Source: Nitrospiraceae bacterium (lineage in GTDB: Bacteria; Nitrospirota; UBA9217). From it: a DNA stretch of 21,793 nt. The notes beneath the pieces are model-generated. The model saw only the letters and a list, made by a program, of their open reading frames with translations, did not search any database and had not been told where the DNA came from. Made by a program: the position numbers and the translations under genes. The stretch lies in contig DMKB01000340.1 in assembly GCA_003454665.1 (NCBI GenBank), positions 1 through 21,793 on the forward strand. The letters run 5' to 3'. Positions 14,742 through 21,627 of this stretch are shown piece after piece. Within the stretch, counting starts at the first letter, position 1. Each line of letters opens with the position of its first letter.

Positions 14742-15842
14742 ATGAAGAAAATTCGCGTTTTGGTCGTAGACGATTCCGCGCTGATGCGCAAGCTGATCAG
14801 CCAGATCCTGATGAAAGACCCTGAGCTTGAAGTCGTGAATACGGCAATGGACGGCCTTTTCGCGCTCAGGAAAATACAGCAGAAAAAGCCGGACGTCATC
14901 ACCCTTGACCTGGAAATGCCCCGGATGGACGGACTGACCGCCCTCCGGTATATCGTGGACGATTACGGTATTCCCGTCGTCATTGTGAGTTCTCACACGC
15001 CGGAAGGGGGAAACCTGACGCTCGAAGGGCTTGCCCTCGGCGCCGTTGATTTCGTCACCAAGCCGCGAGAGGCCATTTCCCAGAATATTCATTTGATCGG
15101 AGACAAGCTTATTAAAAAGGTAAAACTGGCAAGCCGCGTGTCGGTGCGAAAACCCCTGCGGTCGGGATCTTCCCGGTTGAAAGAAAAAGCCGCTTCTCCG
15201 GACAAGGCCAGAAAACATCCGGTTGGAGCACCCCCCCGGAAGGTCATTGCCATCGGCATTTCAACGGGCGGGCCGAACGCGATCAGCTATATTCTTCCGC
15301 AGCTGCCCGAGGACTTTCCCGCTGCCCTGGTAATCGTGCAGCATATGCCCGAAGGATTCACCACGGCCTTTGCCAACCGGCTGGACACGGAGTGCAGGAT
15401 CCGGGTGCGGGAGGCAAGGGGAGGCGACCAGCTGCTGCCCGGAACTGCCTTGATAGCGCCGGGGAACATGCATCTGAAAGTAACGAGGGACGGACGGGCA
15501 GGCCTTGCCGTGGTTTCGCAGGGTCCGTCGGTAAGCGGCCACCGGCCTTCTGCCGACGTGCTCTTCGACTCCGTCGCCCAGGAGTACGGCTCCGCAGGCA
15601 TCGGACTGATCATGACGGGCATGGGCGAGGACGGCGCTCGCGGCCTGGGAAGGATACAGGCCATGGGCGGATACACCCTGGCCCAGGACGAGGAGAGCTG
15701 CGTTGTTTTCGGGATGCCGAAAACGGCGATCGACATGCGCCATGCAGACGAGGTAGTTACTCTTGAGGACATACCGGACAGATTGATCACGCTTGCAAAG
15801 GAGGTGAACGCAGATGCAGCAAGAGCAGGGCAAGCAGTTTAA
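14742..15842 (+). CDS. cheB: Chemotaxis response regulator protein-glutamate methylesterase CheB
   Basis: The 366-residue protein joins a receiver (about 3-125; Asp56 in ITLDLEMP, Lys107 in VTKP) through a basic linker (about 130-165) to a C-terminal methylesterase domain (about 166-355). The catalytic triad is visible: Ser174 in GISTGG, His201 in VQHMPEGF and Asp297 in TGMGEDGA. When phosphorylated by CheA it removes receptor methyl groups and can deamidate glutamines, opposing CheR. The ATG at 14742 has no strong ribosome-binding site because a heptamer array runs almost up to it. The last 29 bases overlap cheY. Confidence 0.96.
   Translation: MKKIRVLVVDDSALMRKLISQILMKDPELEVVNTAMDGLFALRKIQQKKPDVITLDLEMPRMDGLTALRYIVDDYGIPVVIVSSHTPEGGNLTLEGLALGAVDFVTKPREAISQNIHLIGDKLIKKVKLASRVSVRKPLRSGSSRLKEKAASPDKARKHPVGAPPRKVIAIGISTGGPNAISYILPQLPEDFPAALVIVQHMPEGFTTAFANRLDTECRIRVREARGGDQLLPGTALIAPGNMHLKVTRDGRAGLAVVSQGPSVSGHRPSADVLFDSVAQEYGSAGIGLIMTGMGEDGARGLGRIQAMGGYTLAQDEESCVVFGMPKTAIDMRHADEVVTLEDIPDRLITLAKEVNADAARAGQAV
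15797..15807 (+). promoter_or_regulatory. Near-perfect Shine-Dalgarno for cheY inside the cheB coding end
   Basis: AAAGGAGGTGA, fully complementary to the usual 16S rRNA 3' end, lies 6 bases before the cheY ATG at 15814 and within the last codons of cheB. It should make cheY translation strong relative to cheB, whose own start has no such site, which would favour more CheY than CheB. Confidence 0.8.
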
Positions 15843-16197
15843 ATTTCTCGTCGTAGACGATTCCGAATTCGCGCGCAAGACGCTCATCAAAGTCCTGAAC
15901 AATATCGGAGGGACCCTCGCCGGCGAAGCGGTCTCGGGCCAGGACGCGGTGAAGAAGTACAACACCTTGAAGCCCGATATCGTGTTCATGGACATCACCA
16001 TGCCGGGGATGGAGGGCATCGACGCCCTCGAGCTGATCCTGCGGGAAGACCGCGACGCACGGGTCGTCATGGTCTCGTCGCTGGGGCACAAGGACCTGGT
16101 GAAAGACGCCTTGCAAAAGGGGGCGAAGCACTATATCACCAAGCCGGCGCAGAACGTCCCGATCGCCGAGATCATCGATTATGTGCTGGGGCATTGA
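15814..16197 (+). CDS. cheY: Chemotaxis response regulator CheY
   Basis: The 127-residue single receiver has the acidic pair in LVVDDSEFAR, phospho-acceptor Asp60 in VFMDITMPGMEG, Ser88-Ser89 in MVSSLG and Lys110 in YITKPAQ. The DITMPGMEGIDAL pattern and position after cheB fit a chemotaxis CheY of the Thermotoga/Bacillus type. It would be phosphorylated by CheA and act on flagellar switch proteins or another target; no flagellar gene is in the window. The start overlaps the cheB end by 29 bases and has an excellent ribosome-binding site (15797-15807). CheX, encoded 79 bases downstream, is its likely phosphatase. Confidence 0.94.
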   Translation: MQQEQGKQFKFLVVDDSEFARKTLIKVLNNIGGTLAGEAVSGQDAVKKYNTLKPDIVFMDITMPGMEGIDALELILREDRDARVVMVSSLGHKDLVKDALQKGAKHYITKPAQNVPIAEIIDYVLGH

Positions 16198-16267
16198 GAA
16201 GCAGGAGTCAGGAGTTATTATCTTTACGCGCGTTTAGGATTTAGCAATTAGTATTTCGGATTTCTTT
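16198..16267. repeat. Heptad repeat element, two opposed arms, between cheY and cheX
   Basis: A short left arm (16198-16218, units GAAGCAG and GAGTCAG) is followed by a right arm of 7-base units in the opposite orientation (16233-16267, units TTTAGGA, TTTAGCA, TTTCGGA). The right arm ends 9 bases before the cheX ATG and covers the place where its ribosome-binding site should be. Confidence 0.65.
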
Positions 16268-16276
16268 GGTAACCAT

Positions 16277-16747
16277 ATGCGTCTTGATTACATAAATCCG
16301 ATCATCGACTCCGCGGTAAACGTCCTTGCGGACTTCACGAGCGCCCCGGTCAAGCGGGGCACCATGCAGCTCCAGCAGGGGTCTACGCGGAACAATGACG
16401 TGGCCGCGATCATCGGCATAGCAGGGGAAGTGGAGGGCCGTATTATCCTCGAGATGGGAAGGGATACGGCGCTCTCCATGGCAGGGATGATGAATGACGA
16501 GCAGTTCACCGAGCTGAGCCCCCTGGCCCTGGATACGCTGATGGAGCTCGCCAACGTTATGGTGGCGCGGGCCGTTTCCGCGCTGAACGACAAGGGATAT
16601 GCCTTCCGTTTGACGCCTCCTCTCATCTTCACCGGCGCCAACCTCTCGACCTTCAATAACCTCAGCCTCGAAACACTCGTCATCCCGCTCTACGCCAAGG
16701 CAGGCGACATGGACCTCAACGTTGCCCTGCGGTTGAAGACCATCTGA
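16277..16747 (+). CDS. cheX: CheX-family CheY-P phosphatase
   Basis: The 156-residue protein aligns along its length with the CheX branch of the CheC/CheX/FliY phosphatases. It starts MRLDYINPIIDSAVNVL, has IIGIAGEVEGRI, and carries the catalytic ExxN motif in DTLMELANVMVAR (Glu90, Asn93), followed by the conserved TPP stretch and a C-terminal LNVALRLK strand. CheX dimers hydrolyse CheY-phosphate and so end the signal. Only one ExxN motif is present, as in CheX and unlike CheC. The ATG at 16277 has only a weak upstream site because a repeat arm lies there. It is the last gene of the chemosensory cluster; no CheD or CheC is nearby. Confidence 0.9.
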   Translation: MRLDYINPIIDSAVNVLADFTSAPVKRGTMQLQQGSTRNNDVAAIIGIAGEVEGRIILEMGRDTALSMAGMMNDEQFTELSPLALDTLMELANVMVARAVSALNDKGYAFRLTPPLIFTGANLSTFNNLSLETLVIPLYAKAGDMDLNVALRLKTI

Positions 16748-17014
16748 GACTTCCTTTTTTCCCTGATGTCCTAGCCCTGTATGCTGTCTACCGTATACTG
16801 CCTACTGAATACAATTTGCGGCCAACTATTTCTTTCATTTTTTACCCTTATCTCGGAAGATTTTTTTAATCAGCGTCCATCTGCGTTCATCTGCGTCCCA
16901 TAAACTCTTTTTGTTTTTTGCCTTGTATGCTGTCTACTGTATACTGCCTACTGAATGCTTTCCCCGTTTTCCCCTTTTGTCTTCGCATTTTTCCCATAAT
17001 TATCAATAATATTC
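16748..17014. repeat. Repeat-filled spacer downstream of cheX with a 35-bp direct repeat
   Basis: No gene is seen here. Two copies of a 35-bp unit lie at 16778-16812 and 16924-16958 and are identical at 33 of 35 positions. Each consists of five heptamers (TGTATGC, TGTCTAC and so on) in the orientation opposite to the array at 14445-14738. Between them, 16872-16901 is a 10-base-periodic stretch (GCGTCCATCT, GCGTTCATCT) related to words near 372-386. T-runs at 16755-16760 and 16860-16867 have no convincing GC-rich stem before them, so I do not call a terminator. Confidence 0.7.
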
Positions 17015-17043
17015 TTGACAATACACCCCGCTGAAGTTATTAT
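17015..17043 (+). promoter_or_regulatory. Sigma-70-type promoter for the OmpA-like lipoprotein
   Basis: A perfect -35 TTGACA (17015-17020), a 17-base spacer and a -10 TATTAT (17038-17043) lie 49 bases before the ATG at 17093. The ribosome-binding site AGGGAGGG (17081-17088) falls within the leader. This separates the lipoprotein gene from the chemosensory operon. Confidence 0.75.
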
Positions 17044-17092
17044 ATTCCTGCCTATCTTCACGTAAAAAAACAGCAATAATAGGGAGGGTTTT

Positions 17093-17800
17093 ATGAAAAA
17101 CGGCATTGTTTTGTCTCTATCAATCGCCTTACTGTTGTTGTCCGGTTGTGTTTCAGCGGCAAAGTATGATCTGAAGGTCAATGAAGCGAAAGAACTTACT
17201 GCAAAGAAGACCGATCTGGAAGCGCAGATCCAGGGCCTGACGGAAGAGCGGGACACGCTCAAGAAGGAAAGGGATGATTTCCAGGGAAAAGTTGATGAGC
17301 TCTCGCCCCAGGCGGAAAAGGCGGAAAAGCTCGAAAAGGCCAGCCAGACCTATGAAGACCTGATCGGTAAGCTCGAAAAAGAAATCAAGGAAGGCGAAGT
17401 CCAGATCACGGAGATGAAGAACCGCCTGACCATGACCATGGTGGACAAAGTCCTGTTTGCCTCAGGCAGGGCAAAGATCGGCAAGAGGGGGCAGGCAGTG
17501 CTGGACAAGGTGGTCTCCATTCTGAAGGATGTGAAAGGCAAGAGAATCCAGGTCGAGGGCCATACGGACAGCGTACGGATCACGAAAAAGCTGCAGAAAA
17601 AATTCCCCACGAACTGGGAGCTGTCGACAGCACGGGCTTCGGAGGTCGTGCGCTACCTCCAGGAGCACGGCGGGATCAATCCACGCCTGCTTTCCTCCAC
17701 GGGGTATTCGCAGTACCAGCCCGTGGCCTCGAACAAGACGGCCAAGGGAAGGCGCAGAAACCGCAGGATCGAGATCGTGCTCCTGCCTCTGGTGAAGTAG
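17093..17800 (+). CDS. OmpA-family peptidoglycan-binding lipoprotein with a coiled coil
   Basis: The 235-residue product has a lipoprotein signal peptide (MKNGIVLSLSIALLLLSGC; lipobox LSGC with Cys19). A charged coiled coil follows (about 27-110, rich in Glu/Lys heptads), then a C-terminal OmpA/MotB domain (about 120-232) with VEGHTDS, NWELSTARASEVVRYL and RNRRIEI. It is probably anchored in the outer membrane by its lipid and grips peptidoglycan through the OmpA domain, with the coiled coil as a spacer. The ATG at 17093 follows AGGGAGGG. It has its own promoter, so its place after the che genes need not mean a chemotaxis role. MotB is excluded because there is no N-terminal transmembrane helix with the proton-channel Asp. 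Confidence 0.92.
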   Translation: MKNGIVLSLSIALLLLSGCVSAAKYDLKVNEAKELTAKKTDLEAQIQGLTEERDTLKKERDDFQGKVDELSPQAEKAEKLEKASQTYEDLIGKLEKEIKEGEVQITEMKNRLTMTMVDKVLFASGRAKIGKRGQAVLDKVVSILKDVKGKRIQVEGHTDSVRITKKLQKKFPTNWELSTARASEVVRYLQEHGGINPRLLSSTGYSQYQPVASNKTAKGRRRNRRIEIVLLPLVK

Positions 17801-17817
17801 AAAGACGACAACATTAT

Positions 17818-17908
17818 TTGACAGGATTTATGGCCAAAGGCCACAGGCAGGATAAAAAAATAACTTTCTTGAATTTCTTTCATCATGAATATCCTGTTCA
17901 TCCCGTCT
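17818..17908. repeat. Imperfect palindromic repeat between the lipoprotein gene and ribE
   Basis: A GACAGGAT...CAGGAT left part (17820-17853) faces an inverted right part at 17891-17908 (ATCCTGTTCATCCCGTCT). The right part matches 969-986 at 17 of 18 positions, so it is an interspersed repeat. A TTGACA at 17818-17823 has no -10 at proper spacing. No riboswitch-like conserved stretch is recognised before ribE. Confidence 0.55.
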
Positions 17909-17931
17909 GATGGTGTTTTTATCAAATATCC

Positions 17932-18570
17932 ATGTTCACCGGTATCGTAGAAGAAATGGGAGAGGTCAAGGCGTTGCGGCGCGAAGGTGGTTCCGCCCGG
18001 CTGACGCTCTCCGCCTTAGCGGTCCTCGAAGAGACCGTCCTGGGGGACAGCATCTGCGTCAACGGTGTTTGCCTCACCGTCGTGGACAAGGGAAACGGGG
18101 AATTCTCAGCCGACGTTGCCGCTGAAACGCTGAAGGTCACGAACCTCGGCGAACTTCGCGTGGGCCAGGTGGTGAACCTGGAGCGCGCCCTCAGGATGTC
18201 CGCGCGGATCGGCGGACACCTCGTGACGGGCCACGTGGATACTGTCGGGCGCATCAGGGAGAAGCGCCAGGAAGGAAATTCCTGGCGGTATTCCATAGAG
18301 ATGCCTGCTGACGCCCTCCGGTATATCATTAAAAAAGGGTCCGTTGCCATGGACGGCATCAGCCTGACTGTGGCCGACGTGAGTGAGTCAGGGTTTTCCG
18401 TGGCCGTGATCCCCCATACGGCGAAGGTGACTACCCTCGGCATCAAGTCCGTGGGGGACAGCGTTAACCTGGAAACGGATATTATCGGCAAATATGTGGA
18501 ACGGCTCCTGTCCGCGCGGACGGGCGGCAAGGTGAACGTCGATTTCCTGAAGGAACATGGATTTGCGTAG
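17932..18570 (+). CDS. ribE: Riboflavin synthase, alpha subunit
   Basis: The 212-residue enzyme converts two 6,7-dimethyl-8-ribityllumazine molecules to riboflavin and a pyrimidinedione. It starts with the hallmark MFTGIVE and has the two internal lumazine-binding repeats (about 1-97 and 98-195). Repeat 1 contains NGVCLTV and repeat 2 contains MDGISLTV, and VTGHVDT lies at the junction. The start at 17932 is fixed by the universal N-terminus even though no Shine-Dalgarno is visible. ribBA and ribH follow on the same strand, so lumazine supply and use are encoded together. No ribD is present upstream, where many bacteria have it. Confidence 0.97.
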   Translation: MFTGIVEEMGEVKALRREGGSARLTLSALAVLEETVLGDSICVNGVCLTVVDKGNGEFSADVAAETLKVTNLGELRVGQVVNLERALRMSARIGGHLVTGHVDTVGRIREKRQEGNSWRYSIEMPADALRYIIKKGSVAMDGISLTVADVSESGFSVAVIPHTAKVTTLGIKSVGDSVNLETDIIGKYVERLLSARTGGKVNVDFLKEHGFA

Positions 18571-18579
18571 GATAAAACA

Positions 18580-18684
18580 AAGTTCAGAGTTCAAAGTTCA
18601 AAGTGCAGAGTTCAAAGTGCAAAGTTCAGAGTTCAAGACGCAGGGATTGATTGAGGTTTGTATTTTGCTATTTGGAATTTCTCA
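18580..18684. repeat. Heptad repeat element between ribE and ribBA
   Basis: The left arm (18580-18642) is nine consecutive heptamers alternating mainly between AAGTTCA and GAGTTCA or AAGTGCA. The right arm (about 18656-18684) uses units such as TTTGTAT, TTTGCTA and TTTGGAA, the inverse orientation of the A-rich type. The right arm ends shortly before GGGGTGA, the ribBA ribosome-binding site. No gene is seen. Confidence 0.75.
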
Positions 18685-18703
18685 CACATTGGGGTGATAG
18701 TAC

Positions 18704-19918
18704 GTGACTGAAATGAAATTTAATACGATAGAAGAGGCCATTCAGGACATCCGGAACGGCAAGATGGTGATCCTCGTCGACGACGAGGACCGGGAGAACG
18801 AAGGAGACCTGACCATGGCCGCAGAGGCCGTGACGCCTGAGGCCATCAACTTCATGGCGAAGAACGGTCGGGGACTTATCTGTCTGTCCCTCACGCCCGA
18901 GCGCGTGGACGAGCTGCAGCTCCCCATGATGACGGCGGACAATACCTCGTCTTTCGGCACGGCCTTCACGATATCAATCGAGGCACGACGGGGCGTGACA
19001 ACGGGGATCTCCGCTGCTGACCGGGCAACGACGATCAAGACGGCCATCAGTCCGGAGACCAGGCCGGAAGACCTGGCCCGTCCCGGTCACGTTTTCCCTC
19101 TCCGGGCGAAACCGGGCGGCGTTCTGCAGCGAGCAGGCCAGACCGAAGGGTCCGTGGACCTTGCGCGGCTTGCCGGGCTTACGTCGGCAGGCGTGATCTG
19201 CGAGATCATGAACGACGACGGCACCATGTCCCGCGTGCCGCAGCTCATGGAGTTTGCCCGGGAATTCGGTCTCAAAATCATCACCGTGAAGGACCTGATC
19301 GCCTACCGGGTCAAGAAGGAATCACTGGTGCGCAGGGCAGCGGTCACGAAACTGCCTACCAGCCACGGCAAGGAATTCACCGCCATTCTGTACGCAAACG
19401 ATATCGACAACATGAACCACATCGCCCTGGTGAAGGGCGACATCCGGCCCGATGACGATGTACTCGTCAGGGTGCATTCGGAATGCCTCACGGGTGATGT
19501 CTTCGGGTCGCTCCGCTGCGACTGCGGAGACCAGCTCCACAACGCCATGCAGATTATCGCCGACGAAGGGAAGGGCGTGATCCTCTACATGCGGCAGGAG
19601 GGGCGGGGCATCGGCATCGAGGGAAAGCTCCAGGCTTATGCGCTGCAGGACGAGGGAAAAGACACCGTCGAGGCCAACCTCGCCCTCGGGTACCAGGCAG
19701 ACCTCAGGGACTACGGCGTGGGTGCGCAGATTCTCCGCGATATCGGCGTGCGCAAGATCAGGCTTCTCACGAACAATCCGAAGAAGATCATCGGCCTCGA
19801 AGGCTACGGCCTGGCCGTGGTGGAGCGCGTGCCGATCGAGGTGCGACCGCATCCCAAGAACATCCACTATCTCAAGGTCAAAAAGAAAAAGCTCGGACAT
19901 ATGCTGGAGAAAGTGTGA
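18704..19918 (+). CDS. ribBA: Bifunctional DHBP synthase / GTP cyclohydrolase II
   Basis: The 404-residue enzyme supplies both precursors of riboflavin. The N-terminal domain (about 5-205) makes 3,4-dihydroxy-2-butanone 4-phosphate from ribulose 5-phosphate and shows DDEDRENEGD (26-35), GHVFPLRAK with His139, and TEGSVDLARLAG. The C-terminal domain (about 212-400) is GTP cyclohydrolase II, with zinc ligands Cys261, Cys272 and Cys274 in SECLTGDVFGSLRCDCG and the catalytic MRQEGRGIGI region. Both halves look intact. I chose the GTG at 18704 because GGGGTGA (18691-18697) is 6 bases upstream; the ATG three codons later is too far from it. A heptad repeat element separates it from ribE. Confidence 0.97.
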   Translation: MTEMKFNTIEEAIQDIRNGKMVILVDDEDRENEGDLTMAAEAVTPEAINFMAKNGRGLICLSLTPERVDELQLPMMTADNTSSFGTAFTISIEARRGVTTGISAADRATTIKTAISPETRPEDLARPGHVFPLRAKPGGVLQRAGQTEGSVDLARLAGLTSAGVICEIMNDDGTMSRVPQLMEFAREFGLKIITVKDLIAYRVKKESLVRRAAVTKLPTSHGKEFTAILYANDIDNMNHIALVKGDIRPDDDVLVRVHSECLTGDVFGSLRCDCGDQLHNAMQIIADEGKGVILYMRQEGRGIGIEGKLQAYALQDEGKDTVEANLALGYQADLRDYGVGAQILRDIGVRKIRLLTNNPKKIIGLEGYGLAVVERVPIEVRPHPKNIHYLKVKKKKLGHMLEKV

Positions 19919-19923
19919 GAGAA

Positions 19924-20039
19924 CAAGCACCAAATGGCAAGCAGCAAATAACAAATAAGTTCCAAGCACCAAGCTCAAAAGGGTGGAATGTAATTTTTGA
20001 ATCATGTTTGAGATTTGGAGTTTGTGATTTGAGATTTCC
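19924..20039. repeat. Heptad repeat element between ribBA and ribH
   Basis: The left arm (19924-19976) has units such as CAAGCAC, CAAATGG and CAAATAA with one 4-base insertion. The right arm (20005-20039) has the inverted type, TGTTTGA, GATTTGG, AGTTTGT and GATTTGA. The arms are roughly complementary and could fold. The right arm ends 7 bases before the AGGAGGG of ribH. No gene is seen. Confidence 0.75.
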
Positions 20040-20057
20040 CGACAATAGGAGGGCGCA

Positions 20058-20528
20058 ATGCCAAAGCTGATCCAGGGAGATTTAACGGCCACGGGGCTCA
20101 AGTTCGGGATTATCGCCGCGCGTTTTAACGATTTCATCACGACCAAGCTCCTGGACGGCGCAATCGACGCCCTCCAGCGGCATGGAGCCGCGGACGGCGA
20201 TATCGAGGTGGTAAAAGTCCCCGGGTCGTTCGAGATACCCTTCGCGGCCAAGTCCATGGCACAGGCAAAGAAGTATGACGCTGTTATCTGCCTGGGGGCG
20301 GTCATCCGCGGAGCCACGCCGCACTTCGAGTACGTAAGCGCCGAAGTGAGCAAAGGGGTCGCCGCCGTCGCCATGGATGCCGGGCTTCCGGTGATCTTCG
20401 GGGTGCTGACCACCGATACCATCGAACAGGCAATAGAGCGGGCCGGGTCAAAAAGTGGAAACAAGGGCTGGGACGCCGCTCTTGCCGCCGTCGAAATGGC
20501 AAACCTTGCGAAGCAGATGCAGCAGTAG
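20058..20528 (+). CDS. ribH: 6,7-dimethyl-8-ribityllumazine synthase
   Basis: The 156-residue enzyme condenses 3,4-dihydroxy-2-butanone 4-phosphate with the ribitylamino-pyrimidine to give lumazine, the substrate of RibE. Family marks are IIAARFNDFIT near the N-terminus (Phe23 substrate stacking region), VPGSFEIPFAAK, CLGAVIRGATPHFEYV with the catalytic His89, and the C-terminal NKGWDAALAAVEM. Length is normal for the family, which assembles as pentamers or 60-mer shells. The ATG at 20058 follows a strong AGGAGGG. nusB starts 34 bases after its stop, a common ribH-nusB linkage. Confidence 0.97.
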   Translation: MPKLIQGDLTATGLKFGIIAARFNDFITTKLLDGAIDALQRHGAADGDIEVVKVPGSFEIPFAAKSMAQAKKYDAVICLGAVIRGATPHFEYVSAEVSKGVAAVAMDAGLPVIFGVLTTDTIEQAIERAGSKSGNKGWDAALAAVEMANLAKQMQQ

Positions 20529-20562
20529 CTCAGCATTCATCCAGACGGCCACGGGATAACGC

Positions 20563-21027
20563 ATGAAGAGACGGAAGGCCAGGGAGTACGCGCTTCAGAT
20601 CCTGTTCCAGATCGATATCAGGAAAGAAAAACCGTCGGCGACCCTGTTGAAGCGTTTTTGGGCGGACCAGGCGCCGGATACCGAGGTGCAAGCCTTTGCT
20701 GAAGAGCTGGCGAAGGGAGCGCACAAGCACCTCAAGAAAATAGACGAATTGATTCGCACCAGTGCCGAGCACTGGAGCATCGACCGCATGTCCACGGTAG
20801 ACCGCAACATGCTCAGGATCGCCGTGTATGAACTTCTCTACCGGATGGACATTCCGGCGAGCGTTACGATCAACGAGGCCGTGGAGGTCGTCAGAAGGTT
20901 CGGCTCCGACGAGTCAAGCGCCTTCGTGAACGGCATCCTGGACAACGTGGCAAGGTCGGTGGGCAAGGCGGACAGGGAAAATCAGGAAGAAAAAAAGGAA
21001 GAGCAGAAAGGTCCGGCTGTGCGTTGA
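20563..21027 (+). CDS. nusB: Transcription antitermination factor NusB
   Basis: The 154-residue all-helical RNA-binding protein acts with NusE (S10) at boxA to promote rRNA antitermination. It shows the N-terminal MKRRKAREYALQILFQIDI, the central DRMSTVDRNMLRIAVYELLY and the C-terminal SVTINEAVEVVRRFGSDES and FVNGILDNVAR motifs. The last 15 or so residues are a lysine/glutamate-rich tail beyond the family core. The ATG at 20563 has only a weak upstream GGGAT, so translation may be coupled to ribH. Its TGA overlaps the TTG start of the next gene. Confidence 0.96.
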   Translation: MKRRKAREYALQILFQIDIRKEKPSATLLKRFWADQAPDTEVQAFAEELAKGAHKHLKKIDELIRTSAEHWSIDRMSTVDRNMLRIAVYELLYRMDIPASVTINEAVEVVRRFGSDESSAFVNGILDNVARSVGKADRENQEEKKEEQKGPAVR

Positions 21028-21506
21028 AGGTCATCATACAGGACATAAAGAAGCTGGAGACGGAGGCGTTGATCGTGAGTTTTTTTGCGGATGTCCGGCC
21101 TCTCAAGGGGCTTGCCGGAGAGCTGGACTGGCTGCTCTGCGGTTCTCTTTCCGATCTTCTCCTGCATCAGAAACTGGAGGGTTCGCTGGGGGAGGTTGCG
21201 CTGTTCACCTCCCGGGGAAAGATCCCGGCGCAGAAGATTTTTCTGGTGGGTCTTGGTTCACAGGCAGCGCTCTCTCCGTCAACGTTGCGCAAGGCCGCCA
21301 GGGCAGCCGCGTCGACTGCCTGGACCGCAGGCGTTACCCGGGTGGCCCTCGAATATTTCCCTTCACCGAATGTTCCCCAGGAGGCAGCCCTGCAGGCCGT
21401 TCAGAAAGGGCTGATGGAAGGCGCGCCCGTCCGGAAGCTCGACATTTCCCTTGTGATGCCAGACGCAGCTACGTATGAAAAGATTTCCCGGCTGGTGAAA
21501 AAATAA
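21024..21506 (+). CDS. Stand-alone N-terminal domain of M17 leucyl aminopeptidase
   Basis: The 160-residue product resembles only the macro-like N-terminal domain of cytosolic leucyl aminopeptidases (Peptidase_M17_N). It has VIIQDIKKLETEALIVSFF near the start, GSLGEVALFTSRGKIPAQKIFLVGLGSQAALSPSTLRKAARAAA in the middle, and ends at a region equivalent to the interdomain linker. The catalytic metal-binding domain is absent, and the following DNA is repeats, so this is not a simple frameshift. The start is a TTG at 21024 that overlaps the nusB stop (TTGA), with AGAAAGG about 12 bases upstream. Without the catalytic half it is not a peptidase. A nucleotide- or ADP-ribose-type ligand role is possible for a macro-like fold but unproven. 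Confidence 0.75.
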   Translation: MKVIIQDIKKLETEALIVSFFADVRPLKGLAGELDWLLCGSLSDLLLHQKLEGSLGEVALFTSRGKIPAQKIFLVGLGSQAALSPSTLRKAARAAASTAWTAGVTRVALEYFPSPNVPQEAALQAVQKGLMEGAPVRKLDISLVMPDAATYEKISRLVKK

Positions 21507-21529
21507 TAATGGTAACGACGAAGGGCTGT

Positions 21530-21578
21530 GAGTTCAAAGTTCAGAGTACAAAATGCAGAGTGCAAAGTTCAGAGAGCA
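21530..21578 (+). repeat. Heptad repeat run downstream of the M17 N-domain gene
   Basis: Seven consecutive heptamers of the same vocabulary as 18580-18642 (GAGTTCA, AAGTTCA, GAGTACA, AAATGCA). No opposed right arm follows here; a different palindromic element begins about 50 bases later. Confidence 0.75.
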
Positions 21579-21627
21579 AAAGAAGGACTATGCAGTGGCT
21601 GAGGAGGTCGCTACAAAAGTTTTTTTG

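Noticed and set aside
17801..17931. FMN riboswitch before ribE
   Set aside because: The stretch is explained by an interspersed repeat, and I could not recognise the conserved RFN core; a covariance search would decide.
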